Positions 57,168-64,000 of a DNA stretch of 64,000 nucleotides are shown here, one piece after another. Position numbers and translations under genes: made by a program. Below the pieces are notes generated by a model. It was not told the origin of the DNA, did not search any database, and saw only the letters and a list, made by a program, of their open reading frames with translations. Origin of the DNA: JAXHUH01 sp034211175 (lineage in GTDB: Bacteria; Actinomycetota; Acidimicrobiia; Acidimicrobiales; CAIXPF01); the NCBI GenBank assembly GCA_034211175.1, contig JAXHUH010000289.1, positions 51,454 to 115,453 of the forward strand. Direction: 5' to 3'. Every line of letters starts with the position of its first letter. The first letter of the stretch is position 1.

Positions 57168-57833
57168 TCAGCCGGCGTCGCCGCCGGGCCAGGCGGCGCC
57201 GAAGTGGTCCCGGTACGCGAGCCGCGCCGGTGGCTGGCGGGTGATCGGGCCGTGGCCGCCGCCGACCGGGTAGCCGATCGGCACGAGCGCCACCGTCGCC
57301 CATCCCTCGGGGATCTCGAGGATCTTCTTCACCTCGTCCTCCCGCAGGCAGTGGAGGGTGGTGAGCGTGCACCCGATGCCCTCGGCGACACACGCCAGCA
57401 TCAGGTTCTGCACGGCCGGGTAGACGGAGCCGCCGCCCACCATGCTGACGCGGTCGAGGCGGGCGTCGGTGATGGCCATCTGCGTGGGGTCGGCGCAGAA
57501 GACGAGCAGTGCCGGCGCCTCGTGGAGGTGGGCCGCCAGGTGGTCGCCGGCCGCGGCGACCCGGCGCCACGGGGCGAGTTGCTCCTCGGGCAGGCCCTCG
57601 AGGCGCGACAGGAACCCGGCGGCATAGCGCTCCCACTCGGGGGCGTAGACCCCCTGCAACGCCTGCTTGGTCGACGGGTCGGTGACGACCACGACCCGCC
57701 ACGGCTGCGTGTTGCCGCCGGTCGGCGCCCAGCACGCCGCCTGCAGCAGCCGGTCGAGCACGTCGTCGGGGATCGGGTCGGGGCGCAGCCTGCGCACCGC
57801 CCGCAGCGTGCTCATCGCGTCGTAGAGCTCCAT
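57168..57833 (-). CDS. Nitroreductase-family flavoprotein
   Basis: 221 residues. FMN-binding nitroreductase fold: STLRAVRRLRPDPIP, WAPTGGNTQPWRVVVVTDP, SVYPAVQNLMLACVAEGIGC and a C-terminal IGYPVGGGHGP. It would reduce nitro or enone groups with NAD(P)H, or act as an F420/FMN oxidoreductase; substrate unknown. Divergent from the enoyl-CoA hydratase, with both genes apparently leaderless. Confidence 0.87.
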   Translation of the reverse strand: MELYDAMSTLRAVRRLRPDPIPDDVLDRLLQAACWAPTGGNTQPWRVVVVTDPSTKQALQGVYAPEWERYAAGFLSRLEGLPEEQLAPWRRVAAAGDHLAAHLHEAPALLVFCADPTQMAITDARLDRVSMVGGGSVYPAVQNLMLACVAEGIGCTLTTLHCLREDEVKKILEIPEGWATVALVPIGYPVGGGHGPITRQPPARLAYRDHFGAAWPGGDAG

Positions 57834-57840
57834 GGCCCGG

Positions 57841-57846
57841 ACACTA
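57841..57846 (-). promoter_or_regulatory. -10 element (TAGTGT) of leaderless nitroreductase gene
   Basis: Minus-strand TAGTGT ends 7 nt before the ATG at 57833; no Shine-Dalgarno sequence. Confidence 0.45.
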
Positions 57847-57987
57847 GGTGCGCCGCCCCGGCGCGAACCCGCTGCCCGCGGGCGCCCACCGGGGTGGTCG
57901 GGTCGATGCCCCGTCGTGGGTCGACCGACGCCGCCCCGGCCGGGTCCCTGCCGGCCCGACGGACGGGCACCGCGCAGGGACGGCCGC

Positions 57988-57993
57988 TACTGT
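57988..57993 (+). promoter_or_regulatory. -10 element (TACTGT) of leaderless enoyl-CoA hydratase gene
   Basis: TACTGT ends 6 nt before the ATG at 58000; no Shine-Dalgarno sequence. Confidence 0.45.
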
Positions 57994-57999
57994 CCGCCC

Positions 58000-58773
58000 A
58001 TGGGGTACGACGCGATCAGGGTGGAACGCGACGGGGCCACGGTCCACGTCACCCTCGCCAATCCCGACCGGCGCAACGTGCTCTCGCTCACGACGATGCG
58101 GGAGCTGATCGCTGCGTTCGGCGAGGTCGGTGGGAGTGATGCGCTGGGCGTGATCCTCGCAGGGGAGGGACCGGCGTTCTCCGCGGGCCACAACTTCGGC
58201 GACATGGCGGGGGCCGACTTCGCGACGGCGCGTGCCCTGTTCGACGTGTGCACCGAGATGATGACCCTGGTCCAGGAGATCCCCCAGGTCGTGGTGGCCG
58301 AGGTCGCGGGGATCGCCACCGCCGCCGGCTGCCAGCTCGTCGCCAGCTGCGACCTCGCGGTGGCCGCCGAGTCGGCGACGTTCGCGGCGCCGGGGGGCAA
58401 GGGCGGGCTGTTCTGCCACACGCCGATGGTGGCGATCTCCCGCTCGGTGGGCCGCAAGCGGGCGCTGGAGATGGCGCTCACCGGCGACTCGATCGACGCC
58501 CGCACGGCCGCGGACTGGGGCCTGGTGAACCGGGTGGTGCCCGACGACGAGCTCCACGCCGCGACCGTCGACCTGCTGGGGCGGGCGACGCGGGGGTCGG
58601 CGTACGCGAAGGGTGTCGGCAAGCGCACGTTCTACGCCCAGCTCGAGCGTCCCCAGGCCGAGGCCTACGAGTTGGCCAGCGCGGTGATGTCGGCCGGCGT
58701 GACCACGGCCGACGGCCAGGAGGGGATCACCTCGTTCCTCGAGAAGCGTCGACCGAAGTGGCTCAACCGCTGA
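58000..58773 (+). CDS. Enoyl-CoA hydratase/isomerase family protein
   Basis: 257 residues. Crotonase fold with the oxyanion-hole blocks FSAGHNFGDM and IATAAGCQLVASCDLAVAAE, then GGLFCHTPMVAISRSVGRK and the late helix with FLEKRRPKW. SAGHNF and ATAAGCQLVASCD match the ECHDC3-like subgroup rather than classical EchA, and the usual catalytic glutamates are not obvious, so the exact reaction is open. Ends 11 bp inside the convergent HEAT-repeat gene. Confidence 0.87.
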   Translation: MGYDAIRVERDGATVHVTLANPDRRNVLSLTTMRELIAAFGEVGGSDALGVILAGEGPAFSAGHNFGDMAGADFATARALFDVCTEMMTLVQEIPQVVVAEVAGIATAAGCQLVASCDLAVAAESATFAAPGGKGGLFCHTPMVAISRSVGRKRALEMALTGDSIDARTAADWGLVNRVVPDDELHAATVDLLGRATRGSAYAKGVGKRTFYAQLERPQAEAYELASAVMSAGVTTADGQEGITSFLEKRRPKWLNR

Positions 58774-59497
58774 GGTCGGCGTCGCCTCCGGCGGCCCCGC
58801 GGGGACCGTCGGCGGCGCTGTCGGTGTCCCCGCCGGGCGCTTCGTCGTCCGCGATGCCGTCCTCGCCGTAGTAGTCGGCGGGCAGGTCGACGACGCCGAG
58901 CAGGTCCTCGGCGATCTGGCGCACCTGCCAGTCGCGGTCCTCCAGCGCCCGCCGGAGGGCATCGTCGGCGTCGTCGCCCTCGAACGCGGCCAGGGCGATC
59001 ACGGCCCGTCGGCGCACCGTGGCGCGGTCGTCGAGCCCGGCGATCACGGCCCCGAGGCCGGCCTCGTCGCCGATGGCGCCCAGCGCGGCGATCGCCGACT
59101 CGCGCACCATGGCGTCGTCGGCCCCGGTGGCCAGGGTGATGAGCCGCTCGAGCACCGCGGGCGACACCCGCTCCTGCTCACCGGCCGCCCACGCGGCGAG
59201 CTCGACGACGGTCGGGTCGTCGTCGGCGAGCGGGCCGCTCAGGTCGATCCCGGGCCGGGTGGCGGCGAGCTCGATCACCCGGCGTCGGACGTCGGGGTCG
59301 GGGTCGTCGAGTGCGGCGGCGATCGCGTCGTGCTCGAGGGCGCCGAGGCGGTCGAGCGCGCCCCACGCCGCGGCGCGGACCGTGCCGTCCTCGTCGCCGA
59401 GGAGGGCCCGTGCCACGTCGACGTCGCCGGCGTACCCCGCAAGCACTGCGCTGCGTCGTCGCTCATCCACGTTGCGTAGTTGCCGTTCTTGCTGCAC
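58763..59497 (-). CDS. HEAT-repeat protein
   Basis: 244 residues, GTG at 59497 with GGAGGAG close upstream. Six or so HEAT repeats of about 30 residues (for example DGTVRAAAWGALDRLGALEH, DAMVRESAIAALGAIGDEAG, RATVRRRAVIALAAFEGDDA) build an alpha-solenoid scaffold, followed by an acidic Gly/Asp tail. Such proteins bind partners rather than catalyse; partner unknown. The last 11 bp overlap the enoyl-CoA hydratase gene. Confidence 0.82.
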   Translation of the reverse strand: MQQERQLRNVDERRRSAVLAGYAGDVDVARALLGDEDGTVRAAAWGALDRLGALEHDAIAAALDDPDPDVRRRVIELAATRPGIDLSGPLADDDPTVVELAAWAAGEQERVSPAVLERLITLATGADDAMVRESAIAALGAIGDEAGLGAVIAGLDDRATVRRRAVIALAAFEGDDADDALRRALEDRDWQVRQIAEDLLGVVDLPADYYGEDGIADDEAPGGDTDSAADGPRGAAGGDADLSG

Positions 59498-59600
59498 TCT
59501 CTCCTCCGGGCAAGCACGATCGCGATCGCCTTCGTCCCTGACAAGCGCGTCCGATCAGGTCCACGGATACCGTGAGCGGCAGTCGAACCAGGAGCGAGTC

Positions 59601-59981
59601 GTGTCCCACATGGTCATCTACCGCAGTTCTGACGGGAAGCCCGGCTTCCAGCAGACCGAGGACCTGGCGGATGCCGCGGCGTTCGTCGAGAACCTGCGCA
59701 ACGAGCAGAACGTCGAGAACGCCCGCATCTACCGGCTCGAGCAGGTGAACTTCTCGTTCGAGCCGTACTACCAGGTGCGCATCTCGACGCCCCCGCCGCC
59801 TCCGCCCGCACCCGGGACCTCGGCCCCGACCGACGCCGCCCCGGCGCCGGCGACCGACGCGTCGACCACCGAGACGCCGGGCGACGGTGATGGTTCGACC
59901 ACCTCGACCGAGGCCACGGCCGGCGCCGTGTCGTCCTCGGAGTCCAACGGGGACCGCCGGGGACTGTTCGGCTCCCGCTGA
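59601..59981 (+). CDS. Small conserved actinobacterial-type protein of unknown function
   Basis: 126 residues, GTG with AGGAG upstream. An ordered N-terminal domain of about 62 residues (MVIYRSSDGKPGFQQTEDLA, AAFVENLRNEQNVENARIYR, VNFSFEPYYQVRI) is followed by a Pro/Ala/Thr-rich disordered tail ending RRGLFGSR. The ordered part looks like a small alpha-beta fold; I do not recognise a function. Flanked by convergent genes, so probably monocistronic. Confidence 0.65.
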   Translation: MSHMVIYRSSDGKPGFQQTEDLADAAAFVENLRNEQNVENARIYRLEQVNFSFEPYYQVRISTPPPPPPAPGTSAPTDAAPAPATDASTTETPGDGDGSTTSTEATAGAVSSSESNGDRRGLFGSR

Positions 59982-60067
59982 CCCACCCGGGTCGCACGAC
60001 CCCGAAGGCCCGGCGCGCCGTCCCTTCGACGCGCCGGAACGGCACCGGCGCGCGAGCCCGCGGGCGC

Positions 60068-60304
60068 TCAGCCGGCGAGCGACTCGAGCAGGAACGCGCC
60101 CACGACCAGGCAGATCCCGAACCCGACGGCGAGCGCCACACCGAACACGCCGACCAGCACGACGAGCGCGATCGCCGATCGGATCCGCTGGAACGGTGTC
60201 GGTGTCAGGCGGCGCGCGTTGCGGATCCTCCGGCGCGTCCACCATCCGGGGGGCCGTTCGCCCGCCTGCGCCACGGGTCCGCGGCGTCGGGAGTCGTCTG
60301 GCAT
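60068..60304 (-). CDS. Small membrane protein
   Basis: 78 residues, ATG at 60304 with GGGAGCG upstream. A basic cytosolic N-terminal half (WWTRRRIRNARRLTPTPFQR) precedes one long or two short hydrophobic helices (SAIALVVLVGVFGVALAVGF, then ICLVVGAFLLE). No family recognised. Divergent from the Lon-like protease, sharing a 96-bp upstream region. Confidence 0.6.
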   Translation of the reverse strand: MPDDSRRRGPVAQAGERPPGWWTRRRIRNARRLTPTPFQRIRSAIALVVLVGVFGVALAVGFGICLVVGAFLLESLAG

Positions 60305-60400
60305 CGTCGGTTCGCTCCCATTCGTGCGGTTAGTGGATCCGGTCGTGGCAACCTGATGCAGGGCGTCGGTCCGGGCGCCCCCTGACCACTTGCGAGCGCC

Positions 60401-61606
60401 GTGCAGCACGACGACAGCGTACCGATCGGCCCACCGACCGGGCCCCCCGTCTCCTCGTTGCCCCCGCACGGGCCCGACCGCCGCTGGCGTCGGGTCGCGG
60501 TCGCAGCGGCCGTCGCGGGTGGGATCACGCTCCTCGCCGCCATCGGTGCGGCGTTCATCCGGATCCCGTACTACACGCTGGCACCGGGCTCGGTCCGCTC
60601 GACGGAGAGCCTGATCGACGCGGAGACCGAGTTCTTCGGCGGCGAGGGCGACGTCTACTTCACGACCGTGTCGGTCCGGGGGAAGATCACGCCGTGGGGT
60701 GCGCTCGCCGCGTGGCTCGACCCTGCGGTCGACGTGGTTCCGGAGTCGATGGTGCTCAACGGGCGGTCCCCGTCGGAGAACCGCGAGGTCAACCTCCAGC
60801 TGATGAACAACTCCAAGGACCTGGCCGTGCAGGTCGCCATGGAGCACCTCGGCTACGACGTGGCCTCGCCCGTCGCCGCGGTGGTGGACAGCGTGCTCGA
60901 GGGCAGCGCCGCCGACGGCGTGCTCGAGCGCGGTGACGTGATCCTGGCCGTCGACGGCGAGCGCGTCGAGGAGTCGATCGACGTCGTGGAGCTGATCGGG
61001 ACGTTCGAGCCCGGTGACGTCGTGGAGCTGCTGCTCCGGCCGGTCGAGCTCGACCAGGAGCTGCTGGCCGAGGCCGCCGGTGACGTCGGCGACGCCGAGG
61101 TCCCGCTCGACGACGACCGCCTCGAGACGGTCACCGTCGAGCTCGGCACGAACCCCGAGGAGCCGGCCCGTCCGCTCCTCGGCATCGCCGTCGAGACCCG
61201 CTACGACTTCGAGTACCCCTACGAGGTCGACATCGACAGCGGCTCGGTCGGCGGTCCCTCCGCCGGCCTGGCCTTCACCCTCGGCATCCTCGACGTCCTG
61301 ACCCCGGGCGAGCTGACCGGCGGCGATGTCGTGGCGGTGACCGGCACGATCAACGCCGACGGACGGGTCGGCCCGATCGGCGGCGTCGCCCAGAAGGCGG
61401 CGGCCGTGCGGCGCGAGGGGATCGACGTCTTCCTCGTGCCCGACAGCCTGCCCGACAGCGAGGTGTCCCAGGCCCGCTCCCTGGCCGGCGACGAGGTCGA
61501 GATCATCGAGGTCGCCACGCTCGACGACGCCCTCGCGGCGCTCGACACGCTCGGCGGCAACGGGTTGGCGCTCGACGCCCCCGACGTCGACGGCCCGACG
61601 TCCTGA
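60401..61606 (+). CDS. PDZ-Lon membrane protease (YlbL-like)
   Basis: 401 residues, GTG start without a good ribosome site. One N-terminal membrane helix (about 31-54), then IPYYTLAPGSV typical of YlbL, a PDZ domain (about 150-240, SVLEGSAADGVLERGDVILA) and a Lon-type S16 domain with the serine/lysine dyad in GGPSAGLAFTLGIL and GGVAQKAAAVRREG. It likely cleaves membrane or secreted proteins outside the membrane; homologues have been linked to division control. An acidic insert (DQELLAEAAGDVGDAEVPLD) sits inside the PDZ region. Confidence 0.9.
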   Translation: MQHDDSVPIGPPTGPPVSSLPPHGPDRRWRRVAVAAAVAGGITLLAAIGAAFIRIPYYTLAPGSVRSTESLIDAETEFFGGEGDVYFTTVSVRGKITPWGALAAWLDPAVDVVPESMVLNGRSPSENREVNLQLMNNSKDLAVQVAMEHLGYDVASPVAAVVDSVLEGSAADGVLERGDVILAVDGERVEESIDVVELIGTFEPGDVVELLLRPVELDQELLAEAAGDVGDAEVPLDDDRLETVTVELGTNPEEPARPLLGIAVETRYDFEYPYEVDIDSGSVGGPSAGLAFTLGILDVLTPGELTGGDVVAVTGTINADGRVGPIGGVAQKAAAVRREGIDVFLVPDSLPDSEVSQARSLAGDEVEIIEVATLDDALAALDTLGGNGLALDAPDVDGPTS

Positions 61607-61703
61607 TCGGTTCGCGCCGGTGCGTGCGGCGCCACGGGCCGCACGCGTCATGAGCTTCGCCGAGGTCGGCCGGCGATCCCCCGTTCCGGGCATCGATCAC
61701 CCG

Positions 61704-61709
61704 TAGCAT
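61704..61709 (+). promoter_or_regulatory. -10 element (TAGCAT) of leaderless DivIVA-domain gene
   Basis: TAGCAT ends 7 nt before the ATG at 61717; no Shine-Dalgarno sequence. Confidence 0.5.
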
Positions 61710-61716
61710 CTGAGCG

Positions 61717-64000
61717 ATGGGTCACGACGCGCCAGGCGCCTCCGATGCGGGTGACCTGACCCCCGAGCAGGTCGCCAACGCCGAGTTCCCGACGTCGTTC
61801 CGGGGCTACGACAGCGTGCGGGTCCGTGCGTTCCTGGCCCGCGTCGCCGGTGAGCTGCGGGCACACGGGGTCCGCGAGGAGGTGCTCCGGGAGCGGATCG
61901 CCGCGCTCGACGAGCGACCGGCGGAGGTCCCCTTCGACGAGGACCGTGTCGTCGCCGAGCTCGGCGCCGAGGCGACCCGGGTCCTCTCCGAGGCGCGGGA
62001 GGCCGCCCGGTCGATCGTCGCCCGCGCGGAGGCCGAGGCCACCGAGCGTCACGCCGAGGTCGAGCGTGAGGCCGAGACGGTGCTCACGGAGGCTCGCGAA
62101 GGGGCCGAGGCCGAGCTCGGCGCGGCCCGCGAGGAGGTCGAGGCGCTGCGCGAGCAGGCGTCGGCCGAGGCGGAGGAGCTGCGCACCGAGGCGGCCGGGA
62201 TCCTGGCGAAGCGCACGGAGGAGGCCGAGGCGGCCGCCGCTGCGTTGACCGAGGAGGCCGAGCGGCTCCGGGACGAGGCGGCCGCGGCTCGGGAGGCCGA
62301 GCTCGAGGCGGCCCGGCGCGAGGGCCGGCTGCTCGTGGCCGAGGCGCGCGAGGTCCGCTCCCGCGTGCTGCGGGACATGGCCCAGCGGCGCAACATGATC
62401 CGCCAGCAGGTCGAGCGCCTGCGGGCGGGGCGCGACCGCCTCCTCGCCGCGGTCGATCACGTCCGCCGCGGGGTCGACGACATCTCGGTCGAGCTGTCCG
62501 CCACCCTCGGCGAGGCGAAGGTCGCGGCCGATCGGGCCGCCCGACGCATCGACGTCGACGCCATCCCCTCCGATGACGAGCTCGAGGACGAGGTCGACCT
62601 GGCCCGCCGTTCCGGCCTGCGCGTCGAGCTCGAACCGGAGCCCGGGACCGCTTCGGCGCCGGTGACGCCCGAGTTGGGCGACGACGCCGACCTGCCCGGG
62701 GTGGAGGACCTCGACGACACCGATCTGTCCGGCGCCGATGCCCTCGACGGCACCGAGCTGGGCGACGGCGCGCTCGGTGACGCGGCGCTCGACGACACCG
62801 GTCCGGACGACACGGACTCGGCCGGTACGAGCCCCGGCGCCGCCGACCTGCGTGACGCGATCGGGGGCGACACCGGCGTCGGCGAGCCGGGTGAACCGGT
62901 CGGCCCCGGGGCCGCGGACGCCGAGGGTTCGGCGCCGACCGACGACGTGCCCGCCGAGGCGGACGGCGTGACGGCCGGGGACGATTCGGGCGAGGACCTC
63001 GAGCGCGTCGACGAGGGCCGAGGTGACGAGGCCCGTGAGGATGCGGCGGAGATGGGCGGGGCCGCCGTCGGGACCGAGCTCCCCGACGAGACCGGGGCCG
63101 GCGACGACGAGGTCGCCCGGTCGGTCGATGACGCCGAGGGCGAGGCCGACGTGCCCGACGGCGAGGCCGCGCACGACGACGCCGCGTCGCGTGGGGACGA
63201 GGACGAAGGTCCGGCTCGAATCGCACCGTTGCTCGAGCCCGACGACGCTCCCGACGAGGGAATTCGGATCCTGGGCCCGATCGGCGTGGTGGCCGAGCCG
63301 TCGCGAACCGGTGGACCGGCTGCCGACGATGCGTCCGACGACGACCTGCCCGCGGCCGGGTTCGACGCCGACGCGGCCGCCGACCTGCCCGCGTCCCGGT
63401 TCGACACCGACACCGGCGACACCGACACCGACGTCGTTGGCACGGACGTCGTCGATGACGCAGGCGCGGACGACGAGCCGACCGCCGAGCTGCCGCAGAT
63501 CGTCGCCGACGAGTCGGCGCCCGACGCGGTCGCGTCCACCGAACCGGGGCCCGGCCCAACAGGCGAGACGGGCCACGAGCCGGAGGCGGGCGACGGCGTC
63601 GTCGTCGAAGGTGGGCTCGACGTCGCCTTCGACGACGAGGCGCTGACCGACGAGGCCCTCGCGCTGGACGACCCGTCGAGCGCCGACGTCCCGCCGACCG
63701 AGGACGCCACGGACGAGGCCCTCGCCGTGGACGATCCGTCGGGCGCCGACGTCCCGCCGACCGAGGACGCCACGGACGAGGCCCTCGCCGTGGATGATCC
63801 GTCGGGCGCCGACGTCCCGCCGACCGAGGACGCCACGGACGAGGCCGCGTCCGTTCCGGCCTCCCCGCCGGAGCCGGCCCCGATCGAGGCCGACCCGGAC
63901 GCCGCCGGGATGCCGGGCGGCGCCTCGTCGCCGGGCCCGTCGGTGACGGGCTCGCTGCCTTCCCCGACCTCCGTGCCCGCATCGAGGTCGCCCGGCATCC
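61717..64000 (+). CDS. DivIVA-domain coiled-coil protein with long acidic tail, 3' truncated
   Basis: The frame stays open for 761 codons to the window edge. Residues 14-45 (LTPEQVANAEFPTSFRGYDS, VRVRAFLARV) match the DivIVA membrane-targeting domain. Residues about 75-275 are a strong coiled coil of Ala/Glu/Arg heptads, and the rest is a highly acidic, low-complexity region rich in Asp, Ala and Gly with three 21-residue repeats near the end. DivIVA/Wag31 and SepIVA proteins organise polar growth and division; the long tail is unusual. Near MreB and YlbL, so a cell-shape role is likely. Confidence 0.8.
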   Translation, partial: MGHDAPGASDAGDLTPEQVANAEFPTSFRGYDSVRVRAFLARVAGELRAHGVREEVLRERIAALDERPAEVPFDEDRVVAELGAEATRVLSEAREAARSIVARAEAEATERHAEVEREAETVLTEAREGAEAELGAAREEVEALREQASAEAEELRTEAAGILAKRTEEAEAAAAALTEEAERLRDEAAAAREAELEAARREGRLLVAEAREVRSRVLRDMAQRRNMIRQQVERLRAGRDRLLAAVDHVRRGVDDISVELSATLGEAKVAADRAARRIDVDAIPSDDELEDEVDLARRSGLRVELEPEPGTASAPVTPELGDDADLPGVEDLDDTDLSGADALDGTELGDGALGDAALDDTGPDDTDSAGTSPGAADLRDAIGGDTGVGEPGEPVGPGAADAEGSAPTDDVPAEADGVTAGDDSGEDLERVDEGRGDEAREDAAEMGGAAVGTELPDETGAGDDEVARSVDDAEGEADVPDGEAAHDDAASRGDEDEGPARIAPLLEPDDAPDEGIRILGPIGVVAEPSRTGGPAADDASDDDLPAAGFDADAAADLPASRFDTDTGDTDTDVVGTDVVDDAGADDEPTAELPQIVADESAPDAVASTEPGPGPTGETGHEPEAGDGVVVEGGLDVAFDDEALTDEALALDDPSSADVPPTEDATDEALAVDDPSGADVPPTEDATDEALAVDDPSGADVPPTEDATDEAASVPASPPEPAPIEADPDAAGMPGGASSPGPSVTGSLPSPTSVPASRSPGI
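63649..63837 (+). repeat. Three 63-bp tandem repeats in the DivIVA-domain gene
   Basis: Units start at 63649, 63712 and 63775 and encode DEALA(L/V)DDPS(S/G)ADVPPTEDAT; units 2 and 3 differ by a single base. A partial fourth unit begins at 63838. In-frame, recent expansion; copy number may vary between strains. Confidence 0.85.

Noticed and set aside
63649..63837. Three regular repeats, considered as a CRISPR-like array
   Set aside because: Units are 63 bp, directly adjacent without spacers, in frame and coding within the DivIVA-domain gene.

Overview
The window is very GC-rich, gene-dense chromosomal DNA with abundant GTG, some TTG and one apparent CTG start. Two WhiB regulators, a SenX3/RegX3-like pair, a SigB/SpoIIE/STAS partner-switching module, a DivIVA-domain protein, MreB and Streptomyces-like 11-bp PHO-box repeats all point to an actinomycete. 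The low-complexity acidic linkers on its lipoproteins and the mix of families would fit the Acidimicrobiia, but that placement is an inference. I see no rRNA, tRNA, CRISPR array, IS element or prophage.

Layout. 1-2.2 kb: two tandem secreted LamG-like repeat proteins, the first cut by the window edge. 2.1-4.8 kb: an ABC-2 exporter operon (minus strand). 5.1-8.7 kb: a phosphonate-type ABC importer phnD-C-E-E. 8.7-15.1 kb: a degenerate family-1 glycosidase, a PIN-PhoH ATPase, a VWA protein, a ferric-reductase-like membrane pair and a macro-domain hydrolase. 15.4-18.4 kb: whiB, tatA, an ECF sigma factor with a candidate anti-sigma factor, and a second whiB. 18.5-21.2 kb: polyphosphate kinase and a NUDIX hydrolase.

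21.4-37.5 kb is a phosphate/phosphonate island. It holds pstS-C-A-B, two phoU genes, a SenX3-like kinase and a RegX3-like regulator, then an aldo/keto reductase, a Tat-exported PhoX phosphatase, a Cys-less redoxin/2OG-Fe(II) oxygenase fusion joined to phoX by a 1-nt overlap, a 50-residue TatA, a 2H phosphoesterase, a PhnF-like GntR regulator and a PhnM-like amidohydrolase that lacks its metal ligands. PHO-box-like 11-bp repeats lie before pstS, before phoX and between the 2H phosphoesterase and the GntR gene. Uptake, sensing, extracellular phosphate release, Tat export and a phosphonate-like branch are thus probably one regulon.

37.8-39.3 kb: a bacterial voltage-gated cation channel with an acidic selectivity filter. 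39.6-43.4 kb: a four-gene, translationally coupled glycosyltransferase operon. 43.6-48.3 kb: a metallophosphoesterase and the SigB-type stress module. 48.5-54.9 kb: an MFS protein, a YfcE-type phosphodiesterase, a DUF2342 zincin, an epimerase and an HtrA-like protein in which all three catalytic residues are replaced. 55-64 kb: moaE, MreB (CTG start), a nitroreductase, an enoyl-CoA hydratase, a HEAT-repeat protein, a Lon-like PDZ protease and a DivIVA-domain coiled-coil protein running off the end.

A recurring feature is a TANNNT hexamer 6-8 nt before a start codon that has no Shine-Dalgarno sequence; at least eleven genes look leaderless. Convergent pairs are usually separated by GC-rich hairpins without a T tract.
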